Numbered from the stretch's first letter, positions 41,908 to 55,109 are shown. The stretch: DNA of 64,000 nt from Pohlia nutans (GCA_022496805.1 CM040088.1:23667501-23731500), one strand, 5' to 3'. Numbers and translations are program-made. The notes: a model not told the origin generated them from the letters alone.

Positions 41908-42769
41908 CTATTACACTTTGTATTTCAGGAAAGGCTCCAAGAGAGAAAATTACATGTCCCTCAATACAAATGTCCCATTGTGGTTATTGTCCCAAGTACA
42001 GCTAGTTCAGTTTTTTTTTGCAAGTGCTTGGGAGTTGGGACATTAACGACAACAAAGACACTTGCAGCGTGTCCCATGTCAATGTCCCTCCCTGTTTCCT
42101 TTGTATGAACTATCTGGTGAAGGGGCTGATGTTGATTTTAAGACCAGTAGCAAATCATTGTTCATTTGAATGAATAAAATCCACAACTTCGAGTTTCAAA
42201 TTTCAAATTTTCTCCAAATGAAGAACTCATCTCAAGGACTTTTCATATTTAAAAAATAAATAAAAATTAAAAATTTGACCAACCATTGCAATGGACAATG
42301 ATAATTTTCCGGTCATTGGTATGTCTACGATAATGATACATGATCTCAAAAGGCTTCAATTGAGTTATTTTCATGCAGCATTGGCTTTCAGACCAAACTC
42401 CCCTTGTCACTTAGCCTACATCCACATTGCCGTTGCGTTAGATGCAGTCGATGGTCATTTACTTCACACCATATACAAATGTTAACCCTTAAAACGCCAA
42501 AGCAAGCTCCATGGGTTTTTTATGAAAGAATAATCTAAAACGTAGAAAGTAATTTTCCTCAACCAAAACAAGCAAGGATTGGTGCATTGGAAAGCTACTA
42601 AAAAAGCAAGTGAGATTCTCGACTTGCGCCTCATTTGGGAGATTGTGGAATCATCCACAACCAATCAAAGTAATCGATTTGAACATGAGTTGAGGTTGGG
42701 CAGCTGAGGTCATTTTTTTAAAAGTGCCGAAGTGCAACAGTGCTGCAGCAGTGGTTGGCCAGCAAAGCC

Positions 42770-42770
<1 letters not shown>

Positions 42771-42818
<48 letters not shown>
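42771..42818 (+). repeat. Poly(T) tract, 48 bases
   Basis: Counterpart of the 58-base tract at 12671-12728. Confidence 0.9.
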
Positions 42819-44128
42819 CCTCAAAAATTTAGATGCCTTTCGGGCTACCCTGTCCAAACCCTCTTGACGTTTAAGGGTTTAGCATATAGGAATGATCAAG
42901 AAGTCGACGGTGATGTTGAAACCAAGCTATGAGCAGTTGAGCACATTGACAAGGAAGAAAGAAGCCCAACTATAGAGACTGGACATAACAACAAATATAA
43001 GGTTTTTGCTGGACTACACCCTTTACACTGTAGCAATACAGTAGAGAAACTACTAATAAAATAATTCAACTCTCCAATCCTCTTGCTTGGACTAGTTGAA
43101 GTTAGAGAAAATTCTCTGTGATTCCTCCGATCCTTTGATAGATGCTTGAGATTCCGAGGTGAACAGTAGGGAGGCTCAAGAACCTTATGAACTCACAAGA
43201 GAGTTAGCCTTTTCTTATTCTTTTTCTTTTTTAAGCTGGCGATATATAGCCAAAAAGTGAAACTATTTTCATAAAGAGCTAGATTTGGACCCAAAACTCA
43301 TTCCTTTATTGCCAAAATATTCATCAATGTTGACATATTTTCATTCATTTGAGCAAATTCTCATTCAATTATGATGACTTCATCCAAAATCTAAATGATA
43401 GTGCTACAATGTTTGTTTCATTGGTGCCCAATTCAAAAAATGAAAAACTGCAAAAAAATCCCTGAGCTGGAGAGCATAAAAATCACCCAGCTTGAAACAC
43501 ACAAAGACTGCTCACCTAGATTCTCAGTTTATGCTTTGGGCGGTTCTAGGATCATACATTGATTGCTACATTTGTTAACAACATCAGGGGAGTAACTATA
43601 AAGGCATCCTCAGTCCACACCTCTATATTGACACTTTAGAGTAATGTTTCATCCATACTTCAATTTCAAGTGACCCAATCACACTCTTAAGTGCACGGTA
43701 CATAATTAATGGACCAATCACAACTGTCATGTATTTAGAATATAGGACAAAGTTCCATTACACGTGCAATCAAGTACAAGACCCTACCTTAATTTAGTCT
43801 TAAAGGGTGGTTTGAAGGACTCAACACACTCTCTAAATGTGACGTGTCCACTTACCCTCTACACTATTTTAAGATGCTTTTCATCCAAAATACTGAGTGT
43901 TAGATGGTTTGCAGGATTGGACTAAGGATGCCCTAACAACATTACAGTTCCTAAATGTTTCTTAACAAGTTGTAGCATCGCTTGAGTTACTCTCCTACGT
44001 CGCTATGTAGCACTCTGTCAATGTATGATCCTAGCAGTAGGGTAAATATGCCATTGACCCCTTCTCTGTACACTCAAAGCCTGTAACCAAACACTAACCA
44101 CACATCAACTCCACAGAATAATTGCAAG

Positions 44129-44365
44129 TTAACACCTAAAGGACCAGCAACCCCCAATTGGGCCTCGTTTTTTTCAGCAGTTTTGAGTAGGTCATATGTA
44201 GACTTTTTTTGTTCAAAATTTATTTGATTTTGGACCAAACACATGTAATATTCTTCTCTGATTCTAGAGATATAAAATTTGGTCCCATATGAATTATATT
44301 TTTTACAACATGATCAATTGCATTTGTCATTTTGAACAACGAATCCTTGGTCCTTTAGGGGTTAA
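44129..44365. mobile_element. 237-bp TTAA-ended element (family H), segmental copy 2
   Basis: Same length and ends as 14040-14276; duplicated with the block. Confidence 0.7.
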
Positions 44366-47300
44366 GAAATTTTCATCACATTGTAAGAAAAATGGTTCCC
44401 TACTTACGGACTATTCACATGGAAGAATTGCAAATAACATTCTTGAATTCATGACCAACTTTTACTTTCAAAGCAAGCAAGAACTACTATTAGCGAGAAA
44501 TGAAAATTTGGACATTCGTGACTAAATGTATGACAAGTCACAAGATATACATGATTCTTGAACAAGGTTTTTTTTTTGGAAGGTTTAAAAGACTCAAGCA
44601 CCGATAGTTGTAAGAAGTTTCAAATTATTTAGCAAAATTTTGAATTTGCTAATCTATTTGAAACTTGGGATGCGTGGTCAATGACATGTCTCACTATAAA
44701 CGATGCGTTATACTCCAAAGAACTGAACATTCAATGCAGAATCCAAGTTGAGTAGAGAGATGAGATTCGGGCATCATTGAACTTCGAAAAAGAGCTCTCA
44801 GATTTGAATAAACCGTTCCGCATTCCATTGTCACTTGGGAAATGGCAAGAACTCATTCTAGTAGTGCATTGAAACTCAAAATGAGAAGAATTTACTTGAC
44901 AATCAAAACTCGCTTATCTCGAAGTGCGCGCAATTGTGATAACAACTCAAATTGAGGCGCCACTCTTGTAGCTCAGTACCTTATTCTTTGTAACAAGGTT
45001 GTACTTTCACACTTTCTTTTGCGTTATCACACAAGTGCATGAGGAGAGCAATTTAGAACGACACTAGGAATATATATAACCTCAATGGTTGGATCATAAT
45101 ACTCAGTCCTTACAAAAAGTCTGAACTCTCAAGTAGGTCTTTAACATGTTACCAAAAAAAACATCGAAGCTAAATATGAAAAGCAGTTGTCTGACAATTT
45201 TCTGACTGATTGGGGTGTTAGCTGGTGTAAATTTCAAGAGTTTGATAGGAGCTGATCAATTAAAGGAGCCCACATTCCAAGTACATCCGACCTCCCTTGA
45301 CGGAGATAGGGGAAACAATATTTCTGACAAAAAATTAAATCTATGAGACCCCTCATACCCCCTTCTCTAAGGGCCTAGTTAAGGGCTCAAACTTTCTGTA
45401 ATGTAAGGATGTTGAGGTCAAAAAACTCTCTTTCTATTACATTTTCCAAACAATTGGATGACTTTTGTTGTAGCTTGAGTGGTCATAAGTCCTATTGATG
45501 CTCACTAGTAAAAACGGGTGTTGATTTTCCATAGTAACTCGTTTCAACATTGTTTTCGACAAATTTTAGACATGACCCTTTTTGGGTAGTGGCTTGATGA
45601 GCATGGTGATATGCCTATTATTCATGCTCTATCAAGAATCTTAAAATAGACAATCCATAACTCTAAACGAGAACAAGATTATGAGATATAACATATAACC
45701 ATACGTGTTCTCCATACCCAATACATGATTGCCACCTCTACAGAAAATGGCCTTCATGGAGGTTATGTTCACTGAATCGTCCACAAATCATAACTCCAGC
45801 TGGTTAACATTAATCTAATCCTCTAATCTTAACTAATCCTAATCTGCTAATTCTGATTGTGATTTCTGCAGGAACCAAGTACTAATTAAGCACCCACAGT
45901 CCAACCCCGTCCAATTAAACATGATCAACACCAGTAAACTTACAAGACAGGAAATATTTGGATCTACTGTAAAAGCTGGATTAGGTAAGTTCTATTGTAA
46001 GACTTGGGTCTTGGTACGATTGTCAAGGTGAAAGCCCACTATAAGATAAGCTTACTTCTTTCAGCTCATAGAACTGAACTTAGTGACTATACAGGTAGTC
46101 TAGATTACTCGGTTCTCAAAATCACTATTTTAGTGTACAAGGTGTATATGTTTACTGCCATCAATTTAAAATAAAGCAACTTGAGTTTAGTCGGCTACAA
46201 TGTACCTCAGAAAAGGAATATACAAGTGGAATCCTGGAACTCTGAAGAAGCCTGGAGTAGAATCTGTGGATCTTTGACAGATATGTTCATCGTTCACATA
46301 GTTTTATTGCAAGAAATGAGAACATGACTAATTCAACAGATCTTACCTGGGACAACAAGAGAAAACTAATGGATGTGCAATAGTTATCCCGACTGACTAT
46401 GAAAAGTGCTCAAGAAACACCTTCGTAAGGATGTTCAGCCGTTCTGATTCTCAGCATGAATATGCGCCTTGTGCACTCTAATAACATCCCTCCTGCAAGC
46501 CTGTGTTTTCGAAGCTATCCTCCTACCAATTTCTCGCATGATTCTCGTTCTTGACTCTTCTCTGCAGCCTCTATGAATTGAAAATCTGTCCTCCATGTTT
46601 CTGAGTGAGTGGAAATACTTTTGAAAGAAACACCAGTTTTGAGGGGTTTTATTTCGAGGGTTTGTGTCGAAGTCTCTTGTCTCGGATGATCACGGCTGTC
46701 GGTAGGAGAGTTTCCATGGGCTCGCAAACAAGAATTGGACCGGCTTCTTTGTCTGTGACTTTGATGAATTCAGTACCATGATTTTGTGCCGGCAAATGAG
46801 TCGGTAAGTGCCTTACTTATGACCTGCTCATCTATTTTCAGAGTGTTGACTTGTGATATAAGGCCTAATTACGAATCAATATCAATGACGACTTTTCTCA
46901 ATTAAGTAGAGACTTACAATTTTAGAAACTCTCCAGGGGCCTTACAATCGTTGCATGGATCGCACGAAATAGGCCTGGAATTATGTTCTAAGCATAGTTT
47001 TCGTGCTCATACCTTTGATCCTCTGGGTCTAGGAGTACTTTGATTAACAGAAGTGCAGTTTTCGTTGATTGAATTACTTTGATTGATCATCCTTTAAGAC
47101 TGATTGTTTAAGTAAATTAGTGTTACCGACATTCACAAAATCTGGTCTGCGTGCATGATTGATGTTTGAGCTTTCAGACTAGGTCCCTAGATTGAAGCAT
47201 GGTACTGTCTAACAATTCTCAAAAAACACACGCAGGTCAAGATCGATATATACTATGATGTGCTCATTTGCCGTTGTACTTCTAAAGAACGATGGCACGT

Positions 47301-47605
47301 CAATACTTGAAGACGAAGCACCACAATCATTGAAGAGAACGAAGTTCCGCTCTATTGACATACAAAACTACAATTGTATCATGGGGACCGTGTGATCGTT
47401 TACCAGTCCCTTGCTAGATTTGCAGGGGAAGAACGTGAATCTGTCAATGTTGGTTTCGATCGGTTGAAACAGGCAGGCAGGCTGGAATATCGGACAGGCC
47501 TGGACTCCTATCCCAAGATCAATTATTATCTGCATAGATTGTCACCATATTTTGATGATGAAAACTTCACAAGTTGCAAATTCTGAATTATGCTTCTGTC
47601 AGTCG

Positions 47606-49375
47606 ATGAAGATTTCAGGGACGCGCATGTTTGTACTAGCACTGGTTATCGTGGCAGTATTAAATGGACGTGATCAGGTGGAAGCTCTCAGTTTTGCCTT
47701 CAACGGCTTCGCCGGGCTTTCGGACGTCTATACTGTCCAACAAGACCTGGAGGTCTGGGCTTACAACACGGACAATCAGTCCCTCACCTTGACACCATAC
47801 AACCCCATGACGACCAACGTCGTCGGTCGGTTCCTGTATCCAACGCCGGTGCAAATGATGGAGCCCGGCACCACAAGCGTGAAAAACTTCAGCACCACGT
47901 TCATATTCCAGATATTCCTGCAGCCCTCCTCTGCAACAATGGTTGGTGGAGTAGGTCCTGGCCTGGCCTTCATCATGGTGCCAGACAACGTTACAGTAGG
48001 AGCTGGTCTGGACTACATGGGAATCGTGACGACCACCACCGAATCAACCGCGAAGAATTACGCCTCTGACAATCATACCGTCGCTGTGGAGATCGATACT
48101 CACCTGAACCCAGAGTTCAATGATCCTAATGACAACCATATCTGCATCGATGTGGCCAGCCTGAATTCCACGGAGTATAACACGTTCATTCCCACCATTC
48201 CATTGACCACAGGAAACATCGACCGGGTTCAGCAGGTGTGGATCGATCATTACATCCAGACTGACGGGAGTTCCAAGACCGATATCTTCCACGGTGAGTA
48301 TCCCTTGAGCAAGCCCGGTACTCCTCTAGGATCACAAACTATTGGCCTTGACTTACAGTCCGTTTTGAAAGAGTCCATGTATCTTGGATTCTCGTCGTCT
48401 GTTGGACTGGAGAGCAGTAATGTGCACAGCATCTTCGCGTGGAGCTTCAGCAACGAAGGCGAGGCTCCTCCGATTCAGATTGGCAGCCTCCATGATTCTC
48501 CACCTCTCAGTATTGAAATATTTGGGCCAAGCCCCAGTATTCCATCACCTGCGCCAAGCCTCAGTACTACTCCATCACCTGCAAGTTCAAGCATGTCGGC
48601 TGGGACGATAGTCTTAGGCATTGCGGGCATTCTTGTGTTTCTACTGGTGGTGATTTTCTGTTGTTGGTGTAAATACTGTCGGCCTAGAATTTGGGGAGCT
48701 CCAATCACTGTACAGTCCGGCGTGTTTCAAGTGAAGGAGTTAAAGATGGCTGATCTTCCAAGTGACTTAGTTCAGAGTCCTGTTCCTGATGGTCCCCCGC
48801 TCCGTATCTTCATCTCCCACACACGTGGAGAACATGGAATCGAAAAGAACTTTGCCAAAAGCCTGGGGGAGAAACTGGAGGCGAATCCATGCTATCGAGT
48901 ATTCATCGACTGCGAGATGCGGAAGGGTATTTATTTTCCGGAAGAAATCTTGCAGGAGATTCAGACCACGGAGTTGGCGATTGTGGTGGTCACTAGAGAC
49001 TATTTTGGAAGGCCGTGGCCGATGCTTGAGCTCGTCGAGTTTCTGAAGTTGTACAACATGAACAGGCAGGCTCAGACATTGCGAGTTTTGCCCTTGTTCT
49101 ACATGCTCACACCCGCAGAAGTGAAGGAGCTTCTCGATGGGGAGTACTGGCAAAATGCCTGGACACAGATGTCCATTGACAGTCGTCGTCATAATTTCAT
49201 TGATGTGAAGACGTATAAAGAAACCGTGGCGGCCTTGTGCAGCCTCAATGGTGTTGAGTACAATTATAGAAACCGTGATCATGAGCTAGAATACTCAAAA
49301 ACCATTTTGGAAGTGGTAAAAAAGATACATATCGATATGAGGAAGAAGTCACAGCGTGGGTCAGCTCAAGTTTAA
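47606..49375 (+). CDS. Lectin-TM-TIR receptor-like protein, copy 2
   Basis: Single-exon paralogue of the gene at 21029. The preferred start is ATG 47606 (589 residues), which begins the signal peptide (hydrophobic MFVLALVIVAVLNG, cleavage after VEA). In-frame ATGs at 47555 and 47558 also exist. Numbering from 47552: lectin domain 46-303, with GPGLAF at 136-141 and the E180/D182/N186/H196 metal-site set; Pro/Ser stalk 304-349; membrane helix 350-372 followed by Cys-rich CCWCKYC; TIR 417-572 with RIFISHTRGEHG (closer to the usual RGE of plant TIRs than copy 1), VFID, RPWPMLEL containing putative catalytic E493, and VLPLFY. The TNL-linker-like segment follows and the protein then ends quickly in QRGSAQV. 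Ectodomains of the two copies are nearly identical; differences concentrate in the stalk, juxtamembrane and C-terminus. A membrane-bound TIR sensor is the inferred role. Confidence 0.95.
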   Translation: MKISGTRMFVLALVIVAVLNGRDQVEALSFAFNGFAGLSDVYTVQQDLEVWAYNTDNQSLTLTPYNPMTTNVVGRFLYPTPVQMMEPGTTSVKNFSTTFIFQIFLQPSSATMVGGVGPGLAFIMVPDNVTVGAGLDYMGIVTTTTESTAKNYASDNHTVAVEIDTHLNPEFNDPNDNHICIDVASLNSTEYNTFIPTIPLTTGNIDRVQQVWIDHYIQTDGSSKTDIFHGEYPLSKPGTPLGSQTIGLDLQSVLKESMYLGFSSSVGLESSNVHSIFAWSFSNEGEAPPIQIGSLHDSPPLSIEIFGPSPSIPSPAPSLSTTPSPASSSMSAGTIVLGIAGILVFLLVVIFCCWCKYCRPRIWGAPITVQSGVFQVKELKMADLPSDLVQSPVPDGPPLRIFISHTRGEHGIEKNFAKSLGEKLEANPCYRVFIDCEMRKGIYFPEEILQEIQTTELAIVVVTRDYFGRPWPMLELVEFLKLYNMNRQAQTLRVLPLFYMLTPAEVKELLDGEYWQNAWTQMSIDSRRHNFIDVKTYKETVAALCSLNGVEYNYRNRDHELEYSKTILEVVKKIHIDMRKKSQRGSAQV

Positions 49376-50130
49376 GTTGAGTAGGCAATACAATTTGATA
49401 ATTTTTAACATAGCTTGAGATCCATATTGACACAAGTTAGATTAAATAACCCATCGTACATAAAATGATATAAATAGAGGTCTTGAATGTCATTGTACTT
49501 CTCAACTATTTGGTACCAATTAATTTGCATCTTTCATCCAATATTTGAACTCTTATAACTCCAATAGAACGAGTGTGGATCACATATTGTGTTTCGATTG
49601 GAGACTTGATTAAGAAGGGTTTAGAAGAGAAGATATTATTGAGTGCCATAGTAGTTGAGGCTTTTGGGAGAGGTAATATTTAGCTTATCTTCTCGCCTAT
49701 AGACCTTCCTTTGTTGACAGACCGTTTGGTCAATTTGCTAGGAACCTTTCTTCACAGTTCGGTTTCAATTCTGAATTCCGCAATTCGCTTTGCGTTGTTA
49801 TTACAAATGCGCTGCTGTTTGTGATTAAAAGTGAGTTTTGATGGAGTAGATTCTTCTTATCAGTTGCCTCTTCTTGTATATTTGTCTGATCGAGAGCTCT
49901 TTGTAAGTTCACTGATGGCCAAATCTCGTCTGCATTGTAATTCATGGATAATACTTCTGAAGTATAATGTGGAGTATAATACTTCTGAATGTACATCTTC
50001 AGAAGTAGAGGAGACCAAACAAGCAGGTCAAAGGAAGTGGTGATCTGACATTTTCTAGTCCTTTATATACATTTTATAAGACGACTTTCATATTTCAAAC
50101 AAGTTACACAACAGAACATGTTGAGAAAAG
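49376..50130. other. 3' flank of gene 2, no gene supported
   Basis: Unique-looking AT-rich DNA with no similarity to the sequence after gene 1, as expected if the duplication ended inside the gene. A short inverted pair around ACTTCTGAAGTATAATG (49955-50005) is present. Confidence 0.5.
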
Positions 50131-50508
50131 CTCTAAAAGCGCTTGTTATGCAGGACTTTACTCAAGCTGATTTGCCAATCAATTCTAAATTTCTGATGTA
50201 ACATTGCTTAGGTTACTCCACTATGTTGCTAACAAACGTAGGACACAGTGCATGATCCTAGTAATGAGTTTCTTTCTATTCTCCCTTCAGTTTGCACCAT
50301 CCAACCAGTCGTGTACATAACCCTTGAGACTTCTCAAATTAACCCCGAAAGGGCCAAGAAGTCCAAATTGTGCCTCATGTTTTTCTTGCTAGTTTTGAGT
50401 AGGTCTTATGTGAAGTTTCTTTTTGTTCAAATTTATTTGTTTTTTTATCAACACGTGCAAAATTCCGGTGATCATAACATTCAGTAGCCTCTGTGACTGC
50501 TGCCTTCC

Positions 50509-50600
50509 CCCAACATAATGATGTGGAATATCTCACATCATTTCATCCCCCCAATGAAATGATGTGGGATATTCCAAATCACATCAGTAGCTATGGGGGT
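50509..50600. repeat. Small hairpin/MITE with CCCCCAACATAATGATGTGG ends
   Basis: CCCCCAACATAATGATGTGGAATATCTC... pairs with ...GGGATATTCCAAATCACATCA...ATGGGGG. A similar GGTGTGGAATATTCCACATCC palindrome occurs at about 6940-6965. It interrupts the third block remnant. Confidence 0.5.
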
Positions 50601-51000
50601 AAGTGGAATCAAGCAAGAGCAATTAACCATGGTGAACAGTAATCGAAAGCACTCACTCAGTTACAATTCAACAGTGTCTTGTAATTGTTTATTTGATTCA
50701 ATAGCCCATTCAATTACAGATCATTGGTCACTCCATATATAAAGGTGGATGAAACTAAAATTTGAATTTAAAACTTGAAGGCTATTGAATGTTATGATAT
50801 AAAATTTAGTCCCATCTTAATTATATTTTTCACAATACAATTGATTGAATTTGTCATTTTAAAATCGTGAATCCTTGGTCCTCTGGGGGCTAAAGGTGCA
50901 CTGAATTCGTCTAGGAGCATGGAATGTCATGCCAATGCATATATTTTGTTTATAAGTACAGGTGTGTATAACAACACGGTTCTAACATCCCAATGTTGTT

Positions 51001-51248
51001 TTAACCCCTAAGCATCTAAAATGCTCAATATGGCCATCTGCATCACTGAACTTTGCTACGTTGACATTTTCTCATTTTACCTCCGTTTTTTTATTGCTAT
51101 ACATCATTTTAAAGCTCTTGTTCTATACTACAAGATCAACAATTTCAATCATGTCAAACTGAAATCATTTTCATACAAACAAAGGATTTGCAACGGGGTC
51201 CAATTTTCCTACACTAAAGAAAATACACAGTGGACACTTAGGGGTTAA
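51001..51248. mobile_element. 248-bp TTAA-ended element (family E)
   Basis: Ends TTAACCCCTAAGCATCTAAA and CACTTAGGGGTTAA; the inverted repeat is 12 bases including TTAA. The 75-codon frame inside is not considered a gene. Confidence 0.65.
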
Positions 51249-51542
51249 GTTGCTCTCCCTACTATGTGATCATATTCACAGTCATGGTCGCCTTCTTCCA
51301 CCTCCCATGGTAAAAATTTGTTAAATTCAAAGCACCAAAATTGTGACATTCAGGTGCAAGAAAGTGACTGGTATAGAACTGACTGGTTTTAGATGCCCAT
51401 CAGAAAAAGAGTCGGTTTTTTGAGTCTGCTAATTTAATGAACTTGATGTTTCTGGGAATGTATATGACCTCGACTTCTAGAATTTATGATGATTTTAGCC
51501 ACAAATATGGCATCATCTGTAGACGATGTGTTGTACCTCACA

Positions 51543-51660
51543 AATGGGGGGAGAGTAATTTAGAACAACATTCAAAATAACATTAGGATGTCATTCTAAC
51601 CAATGGGGGGAGAGTAATTTAGAACAACATTCAAAATAACATTAGGATGTCATTCTAACC
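51543..51660 (+). repeat. Perfect tandem duplication, 59-bp unit
   Basis: Two identical 59-bp units starting AATGGGGGGAGAGTAATTTA; no differences seen between them, so the duplication is recent. Confidence 0.95.
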
Positions 51661-52081
51661 AGGCATGTGGTTCTTACGAGTTAGAAGAACATTTGGCAAA
51701 TGTTGTTCCAACGCCTCAAAACAACATTCTAATGTTGTTATATCGCATTCAGATTAATGTCAACACATGCATATGTGCGTTGATGGCAGAGAAATGAAAT
51801 TTTTACTACATATCACCTTGTTATAAATTTGCACAAGCAAGCATGATCAGTCTTAACCTCCCTTCCTTACCAATCAAAACATGCCACGGAGGCAAAAATC
51901 TACTGCATTGAGATTACACTATGATGATTTACAGTACTACTTGCTGAGCACTAGAATGTATTTTCTGATTATGCAAGGACAAAGGAAGTTCACTCAATCA
52001 TCCACAATCATAAACAAGCTACTCATGGGGGGATCAATTCGGTCAACATTCCATGCATGGCCGCAAATTATTTCTGATTGC

Positions 52082-52658
52082 TTAACCCCTAACTGCCTAA
52101 GCGTCCATTTTTTGGACGATGTACAGATTTCATCCATAATTTCTCATTTGTCATGCACTTTTTGCAGTGTGGAATTTTTACTGTAGATCCTATGGGAAGT
52201 TAGCTTCATGCATATTTGATCCGATTAGAAAGGGGATGATTTGTGAAATTTTTATGCTTCATTTCATGTTGCAGTGATTCACCCAAAATTTTGAAGATTT
52301 CAGTGTAAAAGTGCTCTAAAAAAAGTCAACTCATAAAATTAAGCAACCAAAAAATCTCCAAAAATCACTACACTTAGAGTATTACATTTCAACCAATCAC
52401 AAAAAAATTCATTTGTAGATTGTCAATATCTTATTCGTAATTGAATTACGATATAATTTTGAATTTCACGTTTCAAATTTTATACAAAATTATTGGTAAT
52501 AGCAATCATAGATCTAACCATATGGATAGAATCTAAAATTCATAATGTACAACTTTTATTCATGTATCAAGTTCAAAATATCCCTCTAGGTTGCATTTTA
52601 TAATGCATCTTTGCAAAACTGCCAAATTTGGAGAGGGCTCTAGGCATTTAGGGGTTAA
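52082..52658. mobile_element. TTAA-ended element, family B, 577 bp
   Basis: Ends TTAACCCCTAACTGCCTAAG and CTCTAGGCATTTAGGGGTTAA. The left end includes a small palindrome GTCCATTTTTTGGAC. It is the reverse complement of 55664-56240, which has exactly the same length. Confidence 0.8.
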
Positions 52659-53684
52659 TCCTTCAGAAGGTCAGAGAGACTCTACGAGGGCTTTTGGGGT
52701 CCAAAATAAATGGTACTTTTGAGCTCCAAAATGATGATTTAAAAAAAAAAATTAAAAATTTAATTTAAAAAAAAAATTAAATCATCTATAAATTTCCCTT
52801 GGAACCCATTTATTGGAATGTTGCTCATTTCTTTAAATAGTCAATATTAATTGAGATATACACATCAAAAAAATTGCATATCTTGAAATCAATTAAATTT
52901 TGACCCTGCATAATTACATGAGGTTTTGTTCTTGAATCATGTTATTTAGTTTTTTTAAAGTGTATCAAATGAATATTTATGTTTTTTGGTCTTTTAAATT
53001 TCTAATTTGAGGTTCATCCCCCGGTTCATCCCATCATCCAAATTGAGGAAAATACAAAAAATGATCTCAGGAGCACTTCTTGATGACCTATTTTATAACA
53101 ATGAAAAAAAATATGCTAATTTAATCAATTAAGATAATAAATTACATATTTTTCTTCATTTTTGTGTACACTATAATAAATGTACAAAATATTTTTCTCA
53201 AAAGAATGAAAGAAAAGCGGTGAAAATGACCCTTAAAAAATGAGAAAAAATGCCCATGTCCCATCTGCTGATGGGTTAATATTAATCTCATCCTTAAACT
53301 AATCCCAGTCTGCTAATGGTGACTGAGACTACCCGTCAATTGTGCAGTAACCAAGTACTAATTGAGTACCCAGGCTCCAATACCTCATATCACCTCTTCT
53401 TCCATCCTTTTTCTTCCATCCTTTTTCTTATGCCGCTTAACAATTGAATCTTTCGGGGTGTCAACTTCAACCTTAAATTTTTCTACATGAATTGTCACGT
53501 GCCAAAACCGCTTGGTTGTTGTATTGTTCTTTTGCATTGGAATAAAAAGTGTTCTGTTTGTACCCAAAAAAAAAAACTAAACTAAATTCTAACCCTTAAA
53601 TGACTTTGCAAGCCCCACAAGTTTGATAGTATTTTGGGAGAATCTTGCTCGTAACTTCTACTCCGTTGCATCAAATTGGGTTTT

Positions 53685-54239
53685 TTAACCTCTAAGTGCG
53701 CAAGTAGCCCCGTGGGGCCAAGCTTGATCATTTTTTAATCAAACGTTGATTTTCACCTAATTCCTAATTTCAAGTGAAAATGGTCCCAACTAAGAAAGTG
53801 TGGGGGATATCTTCTACTTTCTATTCCAATTTACCATTCTTCAAGATTGTTAAAATTACGTTTTTTACAGCATGTTAAAGTTCAAATCCCTAAAATTTCA
53901 ATATACACTGCAAAAAAAGTTTTTCTATTGAATTTCTTGTTATGTAAGCTCAAGAAGAATGCCACCTACATCTTTTTGTTCATCACTATTATTTACATTT
54001 AATCCTAAAAAAATTATTCTATTTGAAGCATTTTTCAATTAATGTGATTTGTACAAAAAAAAGCTTTGAAAAATATTATAAAGTTCATTTTTGTTTACAA
54101 AATTATGAAAAAAAGTTCAAGGTAAATTGGTTTAACAATAACCTATATGAGAAAAACATGAGAAAACATAATATTTTTTAAATGCGATAAATTGATGAGA
54201 TTTGACCAGGTAATTGTAGTGTGGACGCTTAAGGGTTAA
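53685..54239. mobile_element. TTAA-ended element, family A, copy 2 (555 bp)
   Basis: Ends TTAACCTCTAAGTGCGCAAG and GGACGCTTAAGGGTTAA; reverse-complement relative of 37670-38225. Confidence 0.7.
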
Positions 54240-54356
54240 ATGTCAAACCGAACACTTTTGAGGCATCTATATAATCAAAGTAATTAGAAAGAAAATCATG
54301 CTTAAAATGAAGAAAAAAAGTGATTTTGGATGTGGAATTAGGAAGGCATATGTCCT

Positions 54357-55109
54357 TTAACCCTTTGACGTGAATGTGTCCACATAGTGGACGATGAATA
54401 GATTCAAACTATTTTCATGACTACCGTACGTTGTAGTCGGTTTCGGACAGCCAGGTGTCGAAATTGAATTTCCACATCAAATTTTGAGAGGTCCGCATCA
54501 CCCTTAACCAATCACAAGATGACATGTGGCACTTTGGGACAAAAAGTAATTAATTAATGTCGAAACCGACCACGACGTAGGGTACACTTCAAGTATTGAA
54601 AGCATACATAGACAATTTTCATCCATCCAAATTTCTCTTAGTTCTTGTGCTAGTTGACTTTCATTTGTACCATACATATCTTCAAAATAAGATATTATGA
54701 TTCTTATGAAAAAAAACACAATTGCTTTATGTCAAGTTTCATTCTTCGTTCAAAAAGTGAGACTTTAAACATGATTTTCCAAACTATGTACTAGAAATAA
54801 ATAATGGAAACCATACCATTTCATAGTGCAAGCTATTCCAATTCCATTACAATATTTTTTTTTTAAATTACGTTAATTTATGATTTTTAATTGAATTTCA
54901 AAAAGAAAACCTTGCAAACTTAATTAATAAATATTAATAAAAAAATATGATGAATCCAACCGTGTATATATATATATGATCTTCACATTGACATTTACAA
55001 CTTTGTTTTGGACATCAACTCCATTTTTGTTTTTCATCAAACATTTTTATAATGAATCTTTGAAAACAGTGATTTCAAAGATTGTTTTCAAAGACTGTTA
55101 AAGGGTTAA
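54357..55109. mobile_element. TTAA-ended element, family C, copy 2, with nested MITE
   Basis: Left end TTAACCCTTTGACG and right end TGTTAAAGGGTTAA. Compared with 18534-19081 it carries about 160 extra bases (about 54425-54582) bounded by GTxGTCGGTTTCGxACA inverted repeats: a nested MITE. Its 71-codon minus-strand frame is not a gene. Confidence 0.65.

Larger units (their letters stand above)
38765..49350 (+). repeat. Segmental duplication, copy 2
   Basis: Direct-orientation partner of 8637-22797; see that entry for the comparison. It lacks the two insertions near 15.1-15.5 and 15.95-19.1 kb of copy 1, and carries about 290 bases of its own near 46830-47120 in the gene's 5' flank, following a GAGTCGGTAAGTG sequence. 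Confidence 0.9.
50130..53375 (+). repeat. Degenerate third remnant of the duplicated block
   Basis: 50200-50470 and 50795-50893 match 13890-14276 (TTGAGTTACTC...GTATGATCCTAG, then ATAAAATTTxGTCCCAT and CGAATCCTTGGTCCT). 51500-51560 resembles 14600-14970. 52925-53220 resembles 18080-18350. 53277-53375 resembles 45800-45900 (CTAATCTGCTAAT..., AACCAAGTACTAATT). Order is kept but identity is much lower, and no lectin-TIR reading frame is present. Confidence 0.5.
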
